A stretch of DNA of 64,000 nt, from positions 302,399 to 366,398 of the forward strand of contig JXTC01000142.1 in NCBI GenBank assembly GCA_002914845.1, read 5' to 3'. Source of the DNA: Trema orientale. Its lineage: Eukaryota; Streptophyta; Magnoliopsida; Rosales; Cannabaceae. The notes below the pieces were generated by a model. It did no database searches, was not told where the DNA came from, and worked only from the letters and a program-made list of their open reading frames with translations. Each line of letters begins with the position of its first letter. The first letter of the stretch is position 1. The translations under genes were made by a program, and so were the position numbers. Positions 21,574 to 33,499 of the stretch are shown piece after piece.

Positions 21574-24500
21574 TTATCCATCCAAATTGGAACTCATAAA
21601 CATAGGGCATTTGCCATGTTCTAATTTCAGCTTCTCAGATGGGAACTCCATTCCAAGGCTCTCAAACTCCGGCAGCTCGAACAGCCGCACAGTGAGCAGT
21701 TTCTGCAATGTACATGACCCTGCTTCTGTTTTGCATCGGAACAAAGTTTTCAATCTCTTACAAAACTTTGCATGGATTGTTTCAAGGTTTTCTGGCATCT
21801 GGGAAGAGTAGAATACATGTTCTATCATTGGACAACAGTCAAGATACAAGTGCTTAAGGTTCTTAAAGTCCATAGTTTGCAGATTCCCACCGCCTAGACT
21901 CGTCAATCTCGGAACGTTTGAGATCCACAAAACCTCTAAATTTCTCCCCATTCTGCTGCCTGCGTCTTCTCCAGAAAGAATGCTTTTCATTTCGGAGCAT
22001 TTCTCAATCCAACAGCCTCTCATTGCCGGCACATTTTCAGCACCTAAATCCGACAAGAAACTTATACAGTCATTATCAATCAAAGACAAGTATTGAGTAT
22101 GCTTGAGGATGCTTTCGAAACCATTAGGCAAACGATATGATCCAGAGACTTCCAGAAACCGGTTGTTATCTTTAGGGAAATGTCTCGTAAGGAAATAGAC
22201 ATCTCTGAAGAAAGGTTCACCTTTGAATAGACAGAAAGTTCTATCTTCACCTTGCTCCTTGGGAGGACCAACAAAGAGATGAAATTGTTGAAAGACTGTT
22301 TCCAACATCTCCGGATTTTTCTCCAAATATTTGAGAAACTTGGTGCCTCTCAGAGACATGGAAATCTTGTCGCTCTTCCCAAGAGTAATGTCGTGCTTCG
22401 TGATGCCACACTGATCCCAGTTTACCTCCTCTGGCAGATGTTTTATTTTTCCCCAGTCAATTTCATTAACATCCTTCAAGTCTGGCAGATCAAGATGCTT
22501 TAGACAAGTCAACTCTTGGATCTCATAGGGAAACTTTTTCATCCTAGTTCCTGAAAGATCAAGAACCTCTAGATGACTTAATTTCCCAAGACCCAGTAGA
22601 TCTTCCATTTGAGAGCAATCTTTTAACAAGAGCTGCCGGAGGTTGCTACAATTGTCAAGGGGTGGCAAATACCCAACTGCTGTTCCAGAAATATCAAGAA
22701 TCTCAAGCTCTTTTAGAGAAGCCAGATCTTGCAGGGTCTTTAATAGTGAACAATCTCTAAGTTTAAGCTGCCTAAGCTTCTTGAGTTCGGACAAAGACTG
22801 TAATTCTGCAAGTCGGGTTCCAGATAGATCAAGAATTTGAAGGTGAGACATAGGCTTCAAGAATTGAGCTTCAATTTCACCTAGTGATCTTGCACCAGAT
22901 AGATCGATCTCCACAAGTTTCGAAAGACTTACCCCGGGTGAAAGCTTTTTCAAGTTAATGCAACTTCTAAGCAAGAGGTGACTGAGGTTGCTAGGCTCGC
23001 AAAGGGTTGGAAGGAATTCTATCTGAGTCTCTGAAAGATCGAGTTTCTGAAGTTGGGACAATTTCTCAAAGGATTCATCTTTTATAACTTTCAAGGAGCT
23101 GCAACCTGAAAGATCAAGCACCTCAAGTTCCTCAAGAGCATCTAGGTGTGGCAACTCAACTAGATTCATGCAACCAGAAAGATTGAGCGTCTGGAGTCTT
23201 TTGAGTCCTGAAAGGGATGGCAGTTGTTTAAGTTTGCTTTTCGAGAGTTTGAGAATTCGGAGGAACCTCAGATGATTAAAAGATTGGTCTTCAATTTCAA
23301 CCAAATCACGGGAACCAGACAGATCCAGTACCTGAAGGTGTTTCATTTCTCTTGTGCTTGGTAGCCTCACAAGAAACGAACAATCTCTCAAGTAGAGATG
23401 CGAAAGTTTGCTTATATAGGCAGGCAGTTGCCTAATTGCAGTTCCAGATAAATCAAGTACTTTGAGCTCACTCATTTTCTTTAAGGATTGCTCCTCAAGT
23501 TTCTCTAAACTTCCAGCATCAAAAAGATCAAGAACTTGAAGCCTAGGAATTGTTTCCAGACTAGGCAGTCTTCTCATGTATGAACAACCACTTAATAAGA
23601 GGTGGGTGAGATCTCCAAGATTGTGAAAAGAAGGTAAGCTATCAACTTGGGATTGGGAAAGATTAAGCATTTGAAGTTTTTTCAATGATGAGAAGTTATC
23701 GTCTTCGATTTTCTTTAAAGAAATGGCACCAGAAAGATCAATTACCTCAAGTTTTTCTAATTCTTCTAGGCTTTGCAGTTCTTCCAAGCAAGAACACCCT
23801 CTGAGGATGAGCCAACGCAGTTCTTTTCGACTGAAAAGAGAAGTAGGTAGCGATTTGATATTTGGTAAGGAGAGGTTAACACTTCGTAGGTCGGGCATGT
23901 CGCGAAAGAGATCAGGAATGCTCTTCAAGGAAACAGCACCAGATAACTCACAAGCACGTAACTTTGTAAGACCACAGATGTCACCAATATTCTCCAATGC
24001 ATCACAACCTCTGAGCACAAGCACACGAAGCTTGGTCATTTTAGACAACGGCAGAGGGAACAGAGGATTGAATACAGCAAAAACTTGAAGCCCCTGCATG
24101 GACTGGTAGAATGTTTTAGCGTCTTCCCTACACAGACGTTTTCCATTCATCAACAGGGTGGAGACCTGTTCCCAGTTTTTGCGACTGCACAGCGATTTTA
24201 TCATACCATCTGTTGGTGTGATCCTCCCAAATCTTTCCCACTTTTCATCTTCAAACACGTTAGCCAGTCCAAGGCTTGCAATCCAATTTAAACGTGAACA
24301 GCGATGATCACTTATGCTCAGAACTGATCCTTCCATGACAACTACATCATCCTCGTGCATTTTCAACATGCCACGACCAATAAGCTCCATCAGTACATGG
24401 TGTCCATCCTCATAGGCCTTCTGGATTCGATCAACATGTCCCAGACATCCTTCGAGAATCCAATGAGTGATCAACTCATTGTAATGCACCCCACCATGTC

Positions 24501-25374
24501 TGCGGAAAAATTGCAAGCTATGCAAAAAGCAGTTGACCATGCTGTCAGGCAACATATCACGCCAATAGTATATTAGACGAGTCAAGTGATACGCTGACTC
24601 ATGATCAGAAGCTGCTTCTTTCAGAACACGTTTCAGAAAACTGATCCCAGATTCATGTTGTCCAATGTATTTTAAGGCTTCTGCTATAGTGATGATAGCT
24701 GCAGGGATACCTTTGCTAATCTCCACAACAGCTTGAGAAAGTTGTTTAAAATCCATTCCAGAAATCGTTGTCTTGAGTCTTTCCTCAAATAAAGTCAAGG
24801 ACTCTTTCGAATCCAATGGGTTTAGCTGGTAGATCCTTGTTTTTCCATTCTGGTTGTGCTTTTTCTTCAATTCATCTGTGGTAAGCTGGACATTTTCTCG
24901 TCTCGTTATAAGAACCTTAAAGAAATTTTGCTCGTACCAAGGCACCAGGGTGTAAAGTTGTGACATAATCTCTTCTTCATTCAGTTTCAGAGGAACATCG
25001 TCCGCAATTACAAGAAAAAACTTCTTTCCCCCACGTCTTGGAGACTTCAATTCTCCAAGCTTTTTCGTTATTTTCTGTTGCAATGGTTCCAGCTTCTCCT
25101 CCTCCTCATCATCTTCCAACTTCTCAGCAGTGGAGAATAGAGACAGTTGCTGGGCAATTTTCTCGTGCAAAATTCTCTCGTCATACTTTCTATTCAGATG
25201 TACCCATAAGATGAGATAGGCTAAGCCCTCTTGCTCTACAAGATTGTGTATCTCTCTTGCCATTGTCGTCTTTCCCACTCCGTGTTTCCCGGTAAGAATG
25301 ACTGTTGTTACATTGCCATCCACAAGCCATTGCAGTATTTCCTCCTTTGCTTTGCCCACTGTCCCTGAGGCCAT
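21574..25374 (-). CDS. Large P-loop NTPase/LRR protein, At4g19050-like
   Basis: Uninterrupted gene of 1266 residues without a TIR or coiled-coil N-terminal domain. Nucleotide-binding motifs start almost at once: P-loop GKHGVGKTT at residues 29-37, kinase-2 FFLVIADDV at 119-127, RNBS-B-like FKVLITRR at 152-159, and a GLPL-like KGIPAAI near 220. A winged-helix-like stretch follows (about 270-370). From about 430 to 980 there are around 20-25 leucine-rich repeats with a very regular pattern in which alternate repeats carry LEVLDLSG and LLLRGCS, then a divergent C-terminal region with a further LRR block (about 1140-1250). This matches the plant group annotated as putative disease resistance protein At4g19050 and, from memory, At5g45510. 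It probably acts in the cytosol in immune signalling, but no function is shown. The start ATG precedes the P-loop by only 28 codons. Confidence 0.9.
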   Translation of the reverse strand: MASGTVGKAKEEILQWLVDGNVTTVILTGKHGVGKTTMAREIHNLVEQEGLAYLILWVHLNRKYDERILHEKIAQQLSLFSTAEKLEDDEEEEKLEPLQQKITKKLGELKSPRRGGKKFFLVIADDVPLKLNEEEIMSQLYTLVPWYEQNFFKVLITRRENVQLTTDELKKKHNQNGKTRIYQLNPLDSKESLTLFEERLKTTISGMDFKQLSQAVVEISKGIPAAIITIAEALKYIGQHESGISFLKRVLKEAASDHESAYHLTRLIYYWRDMLPDSMVNCFLHSLQFFRRHGGVHYNELITHWILEGCLGHVDRIQKAYEDGHHVLMELIGRGMLKMHEDDVVVMEGSVLSISDHRCSRLNWIASLGLANVFEDEKWERFGRITPTDGMIKSLCSRKNWEQVSTLLMNGKRLCREDAKTFYQSMQGLQVFAVFNPLFPLPLSKMTKLRVLVLRGCDALENIGDICGLTKLRACELSGAVSLKSIPDLFRDMPDLRSVNLSLPNIKSLPTSLFSRKELRWLILRGCSCLEELQSLEELEKLEVIDLSGAISLKKIEDDNFSSLKKLQMLNLSQSQVDSLPSFHNLGDLTHLLLSGCSYMRRLPSLETIPRLQVLDLFDAGSLEKLEEQSLKKMSELKVLDLSGTAIRQLPAYISKLSHLYLRDCSFLVRLPSTREMKHLQVLDLSGSRDLVEIEDQSFNHLRFLRILKLSKSKLKQLPSLSGLKRLQTLNLSGCMNLVELPHLDALEELEVLDLSGCSSLKVIKDESFEKLSQLQKLDLSETQIEFLPTLCEPSNLSHLLLRSCINLKKLSPGVSLSKLVEIDLSGARSLGEIEAQFLKPMSHLQILDLSGTRLAELQSLSELKKLRQLKLRDCSLLKTLQDLASLKELEILDISGTAVGYLPPLDNCSNLRQLLLKDCSQMEDLLGLGKLSHLEVLDLSGTRMKKFPYEIQELTCLKHLDLPDLKDVNEIDWGKIKHLPEEVNWDQCGITKHDITLGKSDKISMSLRGTKFLKYLEKNPEMLETVFQQFHLFVGPPKEQGEDRTFCLFKGEPFFRDVYFLTRHFPKDNNRFLEVSGSYRLPNGFESILKHTQYLSLIDNDCISFLSDLGAENVPAMRGCWIEKCSEMKSILSGEDAGSRMGRNLEVLWISNVPRLTSLGGGNLQTMDFKNLKHLYLDCCPMIEHVFYSSQMPENLETIHAKFCKRLKTLFRCKTEAGSCTLQKLLTVRLFELPEFESLGMEFPSEKLKLEHGKCPMFMSSNLDG

Positions 25375-26606
25375 TGTTGATTGTCTGCCACAGAGTTTCC
25401 CACATTAATGTCATGATAACATCACGACTTTGTCAAATTTCGAAAGAAAAAGTCGCGTTCTTTCTACCACTGACTATGTATGAAAAGAGCAGAGAAACAG
25501 GCATCAGATATTTCGTGTTCCTACCTGAGTTTTAAATCATGCGGCAAGAGTAGGTTCTCAAAAATAAGAAACAATCACATGTATAATCTCATTTTGGCAG
25601 AAGTGGGTTACCTTCAAAGAATCGAAGCATATCACATATACACATGTATGATCTCTTGAAAATGAAGGAAAGAAAAATGACCAAATTGTGGATTTAGAAC
25701 AATCTTACCAACACCTACAAAGGATAAATAAATTCCGGAAAACAAATAAAGAAAAAAAGAATTCATACTCAGGAAAGTCTTACCTGAATTCATACTCATG
25801 TTCATACTGGGATATAAAGTTTAAATAGGACAAGACTATTTATTTCTGAAATCAACCGCTATAACTAGTATATACACCCTACTCCCTAGGAATTGAATAA
25901 TTCGCAATTGAGAAAACAAAAACCAAGAAAACAACTAGAGCAATAGTAAGATAAATGTTGAGGAGGAAAAATATGCAGAAAGAACCTGATTTTTTCTTTT
26001 TTTCTTTTTTTTTTTTTTTTTGGCTGAATTGAACGTTTTGTTTTCTTTGCGGGAAAAGCTTCAGTTCTTTGAAGAGAGGCTGCACATGAAAGCTGAAAAC
26101 ACCACCAAATTTTGAAGGGCCAAAAGAGTAGAGTAATTTTCTGGTTGGGAGTACTGAGAAATTAACAAGTATACTTTCCAAGTCTTCCCAAGTCAACTGT
26201 TCACGGTCTACCAACAACTTGATCCACATGTTATTATCTAATATTATAAACGAGAAAATCTTGTAAAAAATACGTATCTGTCCAAAAGACTAAAAGTTGA
26301 CGATTACCTTTGATATTTTTATTGTAAATATTCTAAGTCAGTTATTCAGTAACTATGCTCAATAATTTCTTGTTCCCCTGTTTTTGGACTCTAGTATTGT
26401 TTTTTTTTTTTTTTCTTTTTTCTAATACCTTGCCTTTTCTACTTTACTTGGTGAATTGGTCCCGAATGTCAAAATGAAGAAAAGTCTAATTGGTTCCATG
26501 ATCTGACAGTGAGGAAGAAAACAACATATTAATCAACCCTGTCAGCCGGTATTAATTTTACTTTTTTTTTTTTTTTGTTTCTTTTTTCGGTTTGGTGATG
26601 ATGACT
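25375..26606. other. Upstream region of the large LRR gene
   Basis: No gene is supported. The open frame at 25879-26229 is T/K-rich and has no domain. Long T runs occur at 26003-26021, 26400-26414 and 26560-26576. Leader and promoter of the 25374 gene probably lie here. Confidence 0.45.
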
Positions 26607-26979
26607 TTTAGAAAAGGGATAATCGCAAAAAAATACCCTCATGTTTGGATGTTCTGCAATTTAAAGCCTGAAGTTTAGATTCCGCAAAATAATATCCTGA
26701 GATTACGAATTTCTGAAAATTAATACCCTATGTTGATTTTTAACTGATAAAATACAATAATATCCTCAAAATTAAGGTGAATAATATAGATTAACCTAGT
26801 TTTAATGAAGGATATTATTATTTTTTTGTTACTAAAATTGGTCAAAAAATTTATCCAGGCTATTAATTTTCAGAAATTCTTAATCTCAGGGTATTATTTT
26901 GCAGAGTCCAAACTTCAGGGTTTAAATTGCAGAATACCCAAACTTCAGGGTATTTTTTTATAGTTATCCCTTTAGAAAA
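26607..26979. mobile_element. 355-bp foldback MITE, family 4 copy 2
   Basis: Element 26616-26970 is also 355 bp and shares its ends and arms with 20192-20546. Perfect 9-bp target duplication TTTAGAAAA (26607-26615, 26971-26979). The two copies lie on opposite sides of the large LRR gene. Confidence 0.85.
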
Positions 26980-27837
26980 TAGTAAATTAAAAAAAAAAAA
27001 AAAGAAACATGCAACTATGGTCTTTGCAGTTTTTTTTTTTTCTTTTGATTGTGTAATATTAAAATTATATTTTAAAAATCTCTATAAATATTTATCTTCT
27101 AAAAATTGACAACAAAATTCCTTGTTAAACATGAAATCTGAGTTAAAGATTTTTTTATTTCTGTCGATAAATATTTCAAATTTATTAAAAATAATTTAAA
27201 ATGATCAACCACCTCGAAGAAAAAAACTTAATATAGTCAACAAAAGGCACCTAATTTGTACATTAAAAAAAGATAACACATTTATAGGAACTTTAAATAT
27301 AGAGGTATAATTTTGCACATTGAAATTGAAAAAAAAAAGGGGGCAATTTAGAATATGTTTTTAAACTCAACTCTTCTAGAAAATTTCTTTACTTCATTTA
27401 AAAAATTTAAAGAACGAGAATCTCACTTAAAAACTTCTAAGAGCATCTCCAATACTTTACACCAAAATGGTATAACTTTTACTCTATTTTGCTTAACTTT
27501 CACATCAAATAGTAACTTCATCTCCAACTCATTATACTGTTTCTAGCACAAAAAAAGAATATTCCTTTTTATCTACTTTTTATGTAACTTTTTTCTAATT
27601 CTCCACTCCAATAATGCTGACATACAAATATATTTTTTACGTATTGATCCAATAATATGTTTTATTATTTAGCAAAGTTGTAAAAACTAATAGATTAATA
27701 AATTATATTTTATTAACTAAAATTACTAATTTATATAATGAAATATTATTTAAAGACAAATTTACATTAAGAAAAATTTTACAATGAACCAAAAACATCA
27801 CATTTAATAATTAAACTAAACATTTAAAAGAGCATAT

Positions 27838-30800
27838 ATATTGGGATTCTTCATATTGCAACATGACTGGTTTATCTGGTTCATGTTACAACATGTGACT
27901 AAATATTTGATTTGAAGAGTTTTTTAGTATTTGCTGAATATATGCTTTTAAATCACCAATTGGCTGATTGTCAATCATAAAAATTTGATCATATTGATTG
28001 ATAGTAATTTAATACTTGTCTAAGAAAAAAATTTTATGTTGATATATGCACTACAGGGCATAAAACATTTCATTTCTTTACAATTATATTCACTAATCTG
28101 TTTATTTATTGATTGGATATGATATTGTGTATCAATCACGTATGTGGAAAAGTTTTAGTACTGTAGAATTGATATTGGGTATTTAATAATTTATCTATAA
28201 AAGATTGTTCACATTTGGATAAAGAAAATACCATCAATTATGATATTGTGATTGAAATAATTAGTGTGGAAGTTTCTTTAATCTTTCCTGTTGATTCTAG
28301 ATGTTTTTGATTGATTATAATTGATTTATGAGTTGTCAAAAATATTAAATAATCATATTTTCTATTTCAAGAAAGAAGGTTATATTTTCCTTTTATATTA
28401 CAACATGACTGTACTGACAGATTCATGTTGAAACATCTATATAGAATCAACATTTATTTTCAAGATCAGTTTTTTAAGTTTGGAAACCAACTTGGCTAAA
28501 TTTTTGTTAATTATGATCGTGGGTACTTTAGTTTATAAGTGTTGTGGAAAAAAAAAAAAAAAGTAATGCAGTAGCAATAAACAAAGATGTACTGCTAAAA
28601 AAAATCACAACACACACTAATGCCTGAAATAAAGTATGGATTTTCGTGGAGATCAGCAAAAATAAGATATGTCAGTTGTTTTTTAATCCTTGATTATCAA
28701 TCAGTGTCAAAATTTTCAGGAAATTTTGTTTGATAAAATTAAGCAAGTTCTGTCTGCTTTAAATAATTTTATTATTAATATAAACTCATCAGTTTTTATC
28801 TTTCATTCTAGATGTTCATATATTAAATCTGATTTTATGGCAAGAGAAGGCATGTTGTAACATGGAAATAACTTCTTTTTTTTTAAAAAAAGGGAACTTT
28901 TTGGAAAAATTTACAGTTGCCACTTTCTATTTTAAAATATTCCAAATTTTGATTTTTTTCAATCTTAGTTTCCAAATATTTTGGCTCCAAGATTTGTTTT
29001 TTTGTAAGAAGGGTTTGTGTGAATTTATGTTTATTGACGCATTTTATAATTGTAATTTTTTCCCCAAATCATTTCTCTTTCACTTTTTATCTCTTTGAAT
29101 CTCTTCTTTGACTCTATTATATTATTTTGTAGAATTCATCCATCATAATGGTGAACACTCGAAATAGAAGATATTGTAAAAGAGATTGTTTTATTCATGC
29201 AAAGTTTGTAAACTACCAGTTCATTTTGCAACAAATTTCAATTTTTGACTCCTAAAAATCTAGTGCTCGTGTGAGAAAGAGTTCTTTCGAAGGGAGTCAT
29301 GAGAGTTAGCTGAGAAAAGAGAAGATCATGATGATACTGATGTCATCAAGTTTCTCACTTCATGAGAAAAGCAAAATGCTATCTTTTTATTGTGAGTAAC
29401 AATCAAAGGGGAGTCATGTCAAAATTACACTCTGTTTTTGCTTTGCTCTCTTTTGTTTTCACAGGACATATTTGCTACTGTGTGATAAAACATATTTCCA
29501 TTTGTTTTTCTCTATGTGATTGATCTTTTATGTCTTGATTCTTGTCCTTTAGAACTTTTATCCAAAACGGAGAGAAAACATGATATTTTTTGGTTGCATA
29601 CACACTTTATTTTGCAGGTATATCAAATATTTATCCTAGAGATGCCAAAGGAGGAGATTGAAAGAGAATATTTGTTGGCATTCTTCATGTTGCAATATAA
29701 CTGGTTCATCTAGTTCATGTTACAATATACGACAAAGTATTTGATCTGATGAGTTTTTTAGTATTTGTCAAATATATATTTTTAGATCACGAATTAGCTT
29801 ATTCTTAATCATGAAAATCCGATCATATTAATTTATAGTGATTGAATATTTGTCTAAGAAATAATTAATATTGATATTTGCATTGTGGGGCAATAAAATA
29901 TTTTATTTCTTTACAAAATATATTCACTAATCCGTTTATTTATTGATTGGATATAATCTTGTTTATCAATCATGTATGTAGACATGTTTTAGTGCTATAG
30001 AATGAATATTCAGTATTTAACTAATTTATCTATGAAAATTTTTTCATATTTGGATAAGAAAAATACCATAAATTATGATATTGTGATTGAAATAATTAGT
30101 ATGGAAGTTTCCTTAATGTTTCCCGCTCATTCTAAATACTTTTGATTCTGTCAAAAATATTGGGTAATCGTATTTTCTATTTCAGGAAAGAAGGCAGCGT
30201 TTTTTCTTTTATATTACAATATGACTGTGCTGACAGATTCATATTACAACATCTATGCAAAATCAACATTTATTTTCCATATCAGTTTTCTAAAATTAGA
30301 AACGAACTTAGCTGACCTTCTAAGTCTTCTAATCCATATTAAATGTGTTTAAATATTGTTTTATAGATACCTAATTGGTGATAGTTTGAAGCTCTATATA
30401 AATGCATCTTATTAGGAACTTTAGGTAAAGCACATGTTGTATTTTGGCTATTGAGCGTAATAGAAAGATTTTTCTTTTAGCCATTGTTAATGTGCATTAT
30501 ATGAATATTTCTCTATTATCTTCTATCTTGATTAATTGGGAACCTCTTTATTCTTATGTTGTTTTGATGTTATTTTGTATTTTAATTGGAGAAAAGGAGA
30601 AAAATTAAATTTGGAGTCAATTTGGTGAAGTTTGAAGTCAAAATAGGCGAAAAGAGCATCACTTGGCCAAGAGAGGGGCACCCCCGTGCCCCTGAGGAAG
30701 TGCGGCTGCGCCTCTAGATAGCAGGGGGTGCACCCCTCGTGCCTCATAGAGGCGCGGCTGCACCTCCCTCCAGTGCGCAAGGCATGGTTGCACCTCCCTT

Positions 30801-32169
30801 TCTGCCTGAAAACGTATTTGAGGAGTTTTAAAGGCCCAGATTACTCTAAATTGAAGATCCAACGGTGAAGACTTGTCATCCTTAAGGGTGCCTCTATTTG
30901 ACCTAGGAGAAGACCTAAAATGGGGGTAGAGGCACATATTTCAAGGTAGATTTGGAGAGAGCTAAAATTACCAATTTGAGAGACTTAGAGCTTGGATTTC
31001 TTTGAGACTTCTCTTGAAGATTTCTTGGAGAATTAAGCTTGGAGGCTTTTTCACTATTGTTTTTCTTCTCCCTCATCTTTATTTTCTTCTTTATTTTATT
31101 TAGTTAATGTTGTAATTGTGATAAAATTGAATATGCTTTTAATTATAAACTTCTTTATAGTGATATCTTTGGATACAACTATGTGTGGCTAGATTCCTTT
31201 TCTAGGGGCTTGTTGTTGCTCTAAATATTCTATATCTTGATTATGTTATAATTTATTAATGAAATTTCCTTGATATTCATTTGTGTTTCTGAGTACTTAA
31301 CGCTTCTAATTAGATTGAGAAATCAATTAGTTGAACCTTATTTGTGATTCAAATGGTTGGAAAAGACTGGAGTGCTTACTTAAATTAAGAAACACATGCT
31401 TAATTATTAATGGGTTCTAGAGGCCTTTAGCTCTAAGTAAATCTTTAAGAGTGGCTTAATGCATGTTTAGTTAGATAGTTTAGGTAGGGATACCAAATTG
31501 CCTAGATACGTATAGAGTTTCATTTAATGCTTGGGAAAGGTAGTGAAACTACAATAACTCTTGATTAACAAACTATAGGAAGTAAAGTAATGATTGCAAC
31601 ATAGGATAGCATAGATGTTTAGAGTGGAAGCAAGTCTCTAAATCTTTTCCATAGTTTTATCCCCTTTGGTATTTTAAGCTTTCTTCAAGTTGATTTTTAA
31701 TTATTTTAATTGCATTTTGTTATTTATTAATTGCACTTTTACTTGAATTTCGATTAACTTAGATAACATTGGGCTATAGATATTATAGTAATGAGTAAAA
31801 TTTGACACAACAATCATCATGGGTACGACATCTCAATTTTACTTCTACTTTATTACTCGTCTACGATTTCGTGCACTTGCGATTAAATCTCAACATAACA
31901 GCTATTTTTTAGACTTATGAGTAGTCCTAGTCCTGTGATACAGTATTTCAGGAGAGGTGCTAAATATCTTCAAGAGAAGATTGATCCGTAGCTATGAAGG
32001 GAGTTCATGGATGAAGAATCAAACAAAGTGTTCTTTGAGAGGACGAATACAATATCTTTGAGAGAAGATCGACTTCAAGACTTTGATGGGATTTCAATTG
32101 CACAAAGTCAATCTAAGGTGAGTGATGCTTGCTAGACACATTAATGAAGAAATATATCCATATTGCAAC
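27838..32169 (+). mobile_element. Ty1/copia-like element remnant inside the PIF left arm
   Basis: Two direct repeats, about 27838-28510 and 29664-30320, begin near GGGATTCTTCATATTGCAAC and TGTTGGCATTCTTCATG and run in parallel for ~650 bp. The second is preceded by a purine tract CCAAAGGAGGAGATTG (29643-29658), as in copia elements, and appears to end at about 32169 with CAACA, complementary to TGTTG. The second repeat is itself split by the solo LTR at 30485-31900. The ~1.1 kb between the repeats has no recognisable gag or pol. I found no clear target duplication, so the outer limits are inferred. Confidence 0.55.
30480..31905. mobile_element. Solo LTR (about 1.4 kb)
   Basis: The sequence 30485-31900 begins TGTTA and ends TAACA, and is flanked by GCCAT (30480-30484) and GCTAT (31901-31905), a 5-bp target duplication with one change. 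A GC-rich block of GCACCCC/GCGGCTGCACC motifs (30675-30800) stands out from the AT-rich surroundings. The 3' part (GTGCACTTGCGATTAAATCTC) resembles LTR ends of plant elements. No internal region is attached, so it is a solo LTR. Confidence 0.7.
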
Positions 32170-32199
32170 AATTAAAAAAGTGAGTCTTGTATATATTTT

Positions 32200-33296
32200 T
32201 GTTCCAAAAACGTGATGCTGCTACCACAACTGCAAATTGTGATTGTAAAACTCCGGAGGCATGTTCTACATCCTTTCTATAGGCATCCTGTTTTATGGAA
32301 AAATATATTTTCTTCTGACCTTATGGCTGGTGAATAGTTTGCATAATAGTAGACTATTTTGGGTATGTACTATTAGCTAAATAATAAACCTTATTATAGT
32401 CATTTCCTTACATAATATAATGAGCAGGATGAGCAATACTACGAGCTAGATTAGAATAAAAGAAGGGCTAATTCCAAGACATTAATATCATTGTTCATTC
32501 CTGGTACACCAAAATATGCATGCCATATTTTAAAGATCGTAGTCTGCTACAACTTCAAGAATAATAGTTAGTGACCTACTATAACTTGTGTATTGTCCAA
32601 CCCATGTTGTTGCATAACTTTTCTATTTCCAATACATAAAATTTATAGGCTGTCCAACATTCATAGAAAGCCACGTTGTTGACCAACATGGAGTAGCCCA
32701 GCAATGTCGTTAGCGGTAGGTATTTGTAGATACCGCTATGCGGATATCTTCATAATAGCATGACAAAATCTCTTTATACTTTCAATTGTCGTTGACTTGC
32801 ATATTTTAATGTACTTGTCTATAGCATCCATCAGTAGACCATATGTCAACATCTGGAATATAGCTGTTACTTTTTGTAAGTTGATAATCCCAATCTATTA
32901 AGTCCATCACTTCCTTGTTGGAAGTAGTTGATATGGCCTTTGACCGCATCAACAATATGAACAAACAAACTTAGGGACATTCGATATCGTTGGCAACATG
33001 ACATCACTGTAGCATAGGTTCTCAACAAAATATTCATTAAACAAATTGCAATCCGTAGTTTTCTGATCTCGATGGATAACTAAATGACAAGGAATTGAGC
33101 CACCATGGGTCCCTTGGTTGTTTTGTTGATTAATATACTTAGTGAGGATCATGTTGTTGTTAGCGATTGCCTGATGTATCGCTTCTTCTGTTGCATTTAT
33201 CCCTGCCATATTGTTTATCATTAATGAATCATTGTCTTCATCGGAAAAGGAAGCGGAATATGAAAAAAAAAATGGACCTCTAATATTGAAATTCAT
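32200..33296 (-). pseudogene. PIF/Harbinger transposase copy, left arm
   Basis: The frame is open from 33296 to 32949: an acidic N-terminus, then SIPCHLVIHRDQKTTDCNLF and NEYFVENLCYSDVM, the usual start of plant HARBI1-like transposases. Beyond that, frameshifts and stops appear, but homology continues through the DDE region (the PTIILEVV..YDL stretch is recognisable near 32560) and to the AFxVLQxRF region near 32230. It mirrors the copy at 35449-36800. Not functional. Confidence 0.75.
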
Positions 33297-33499
33297 TTTT
33301 TAAATCAAGAAAAGGACTAAGTTTGTTTTGAGAAGGTAGCTAAATAGAGAAGATTTGCTTCTAAACAACAATTAAGGATTGTGAATCATATCATAATATA
33401 GGAAGCAATTTACAACAAATCAATGGTATTTTGTTGTAATAGTTCAAAATCAAATCTGACGATTAAAGATGACGATGAAATCCATCCAACAGTTTAGTT

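Noticed and set aside
30532..30937. Minus-strand open frames rich in Gly, Arg and Pro
   Set aside because: They come from the GC-rich block of the solo LTR, not from a gene.
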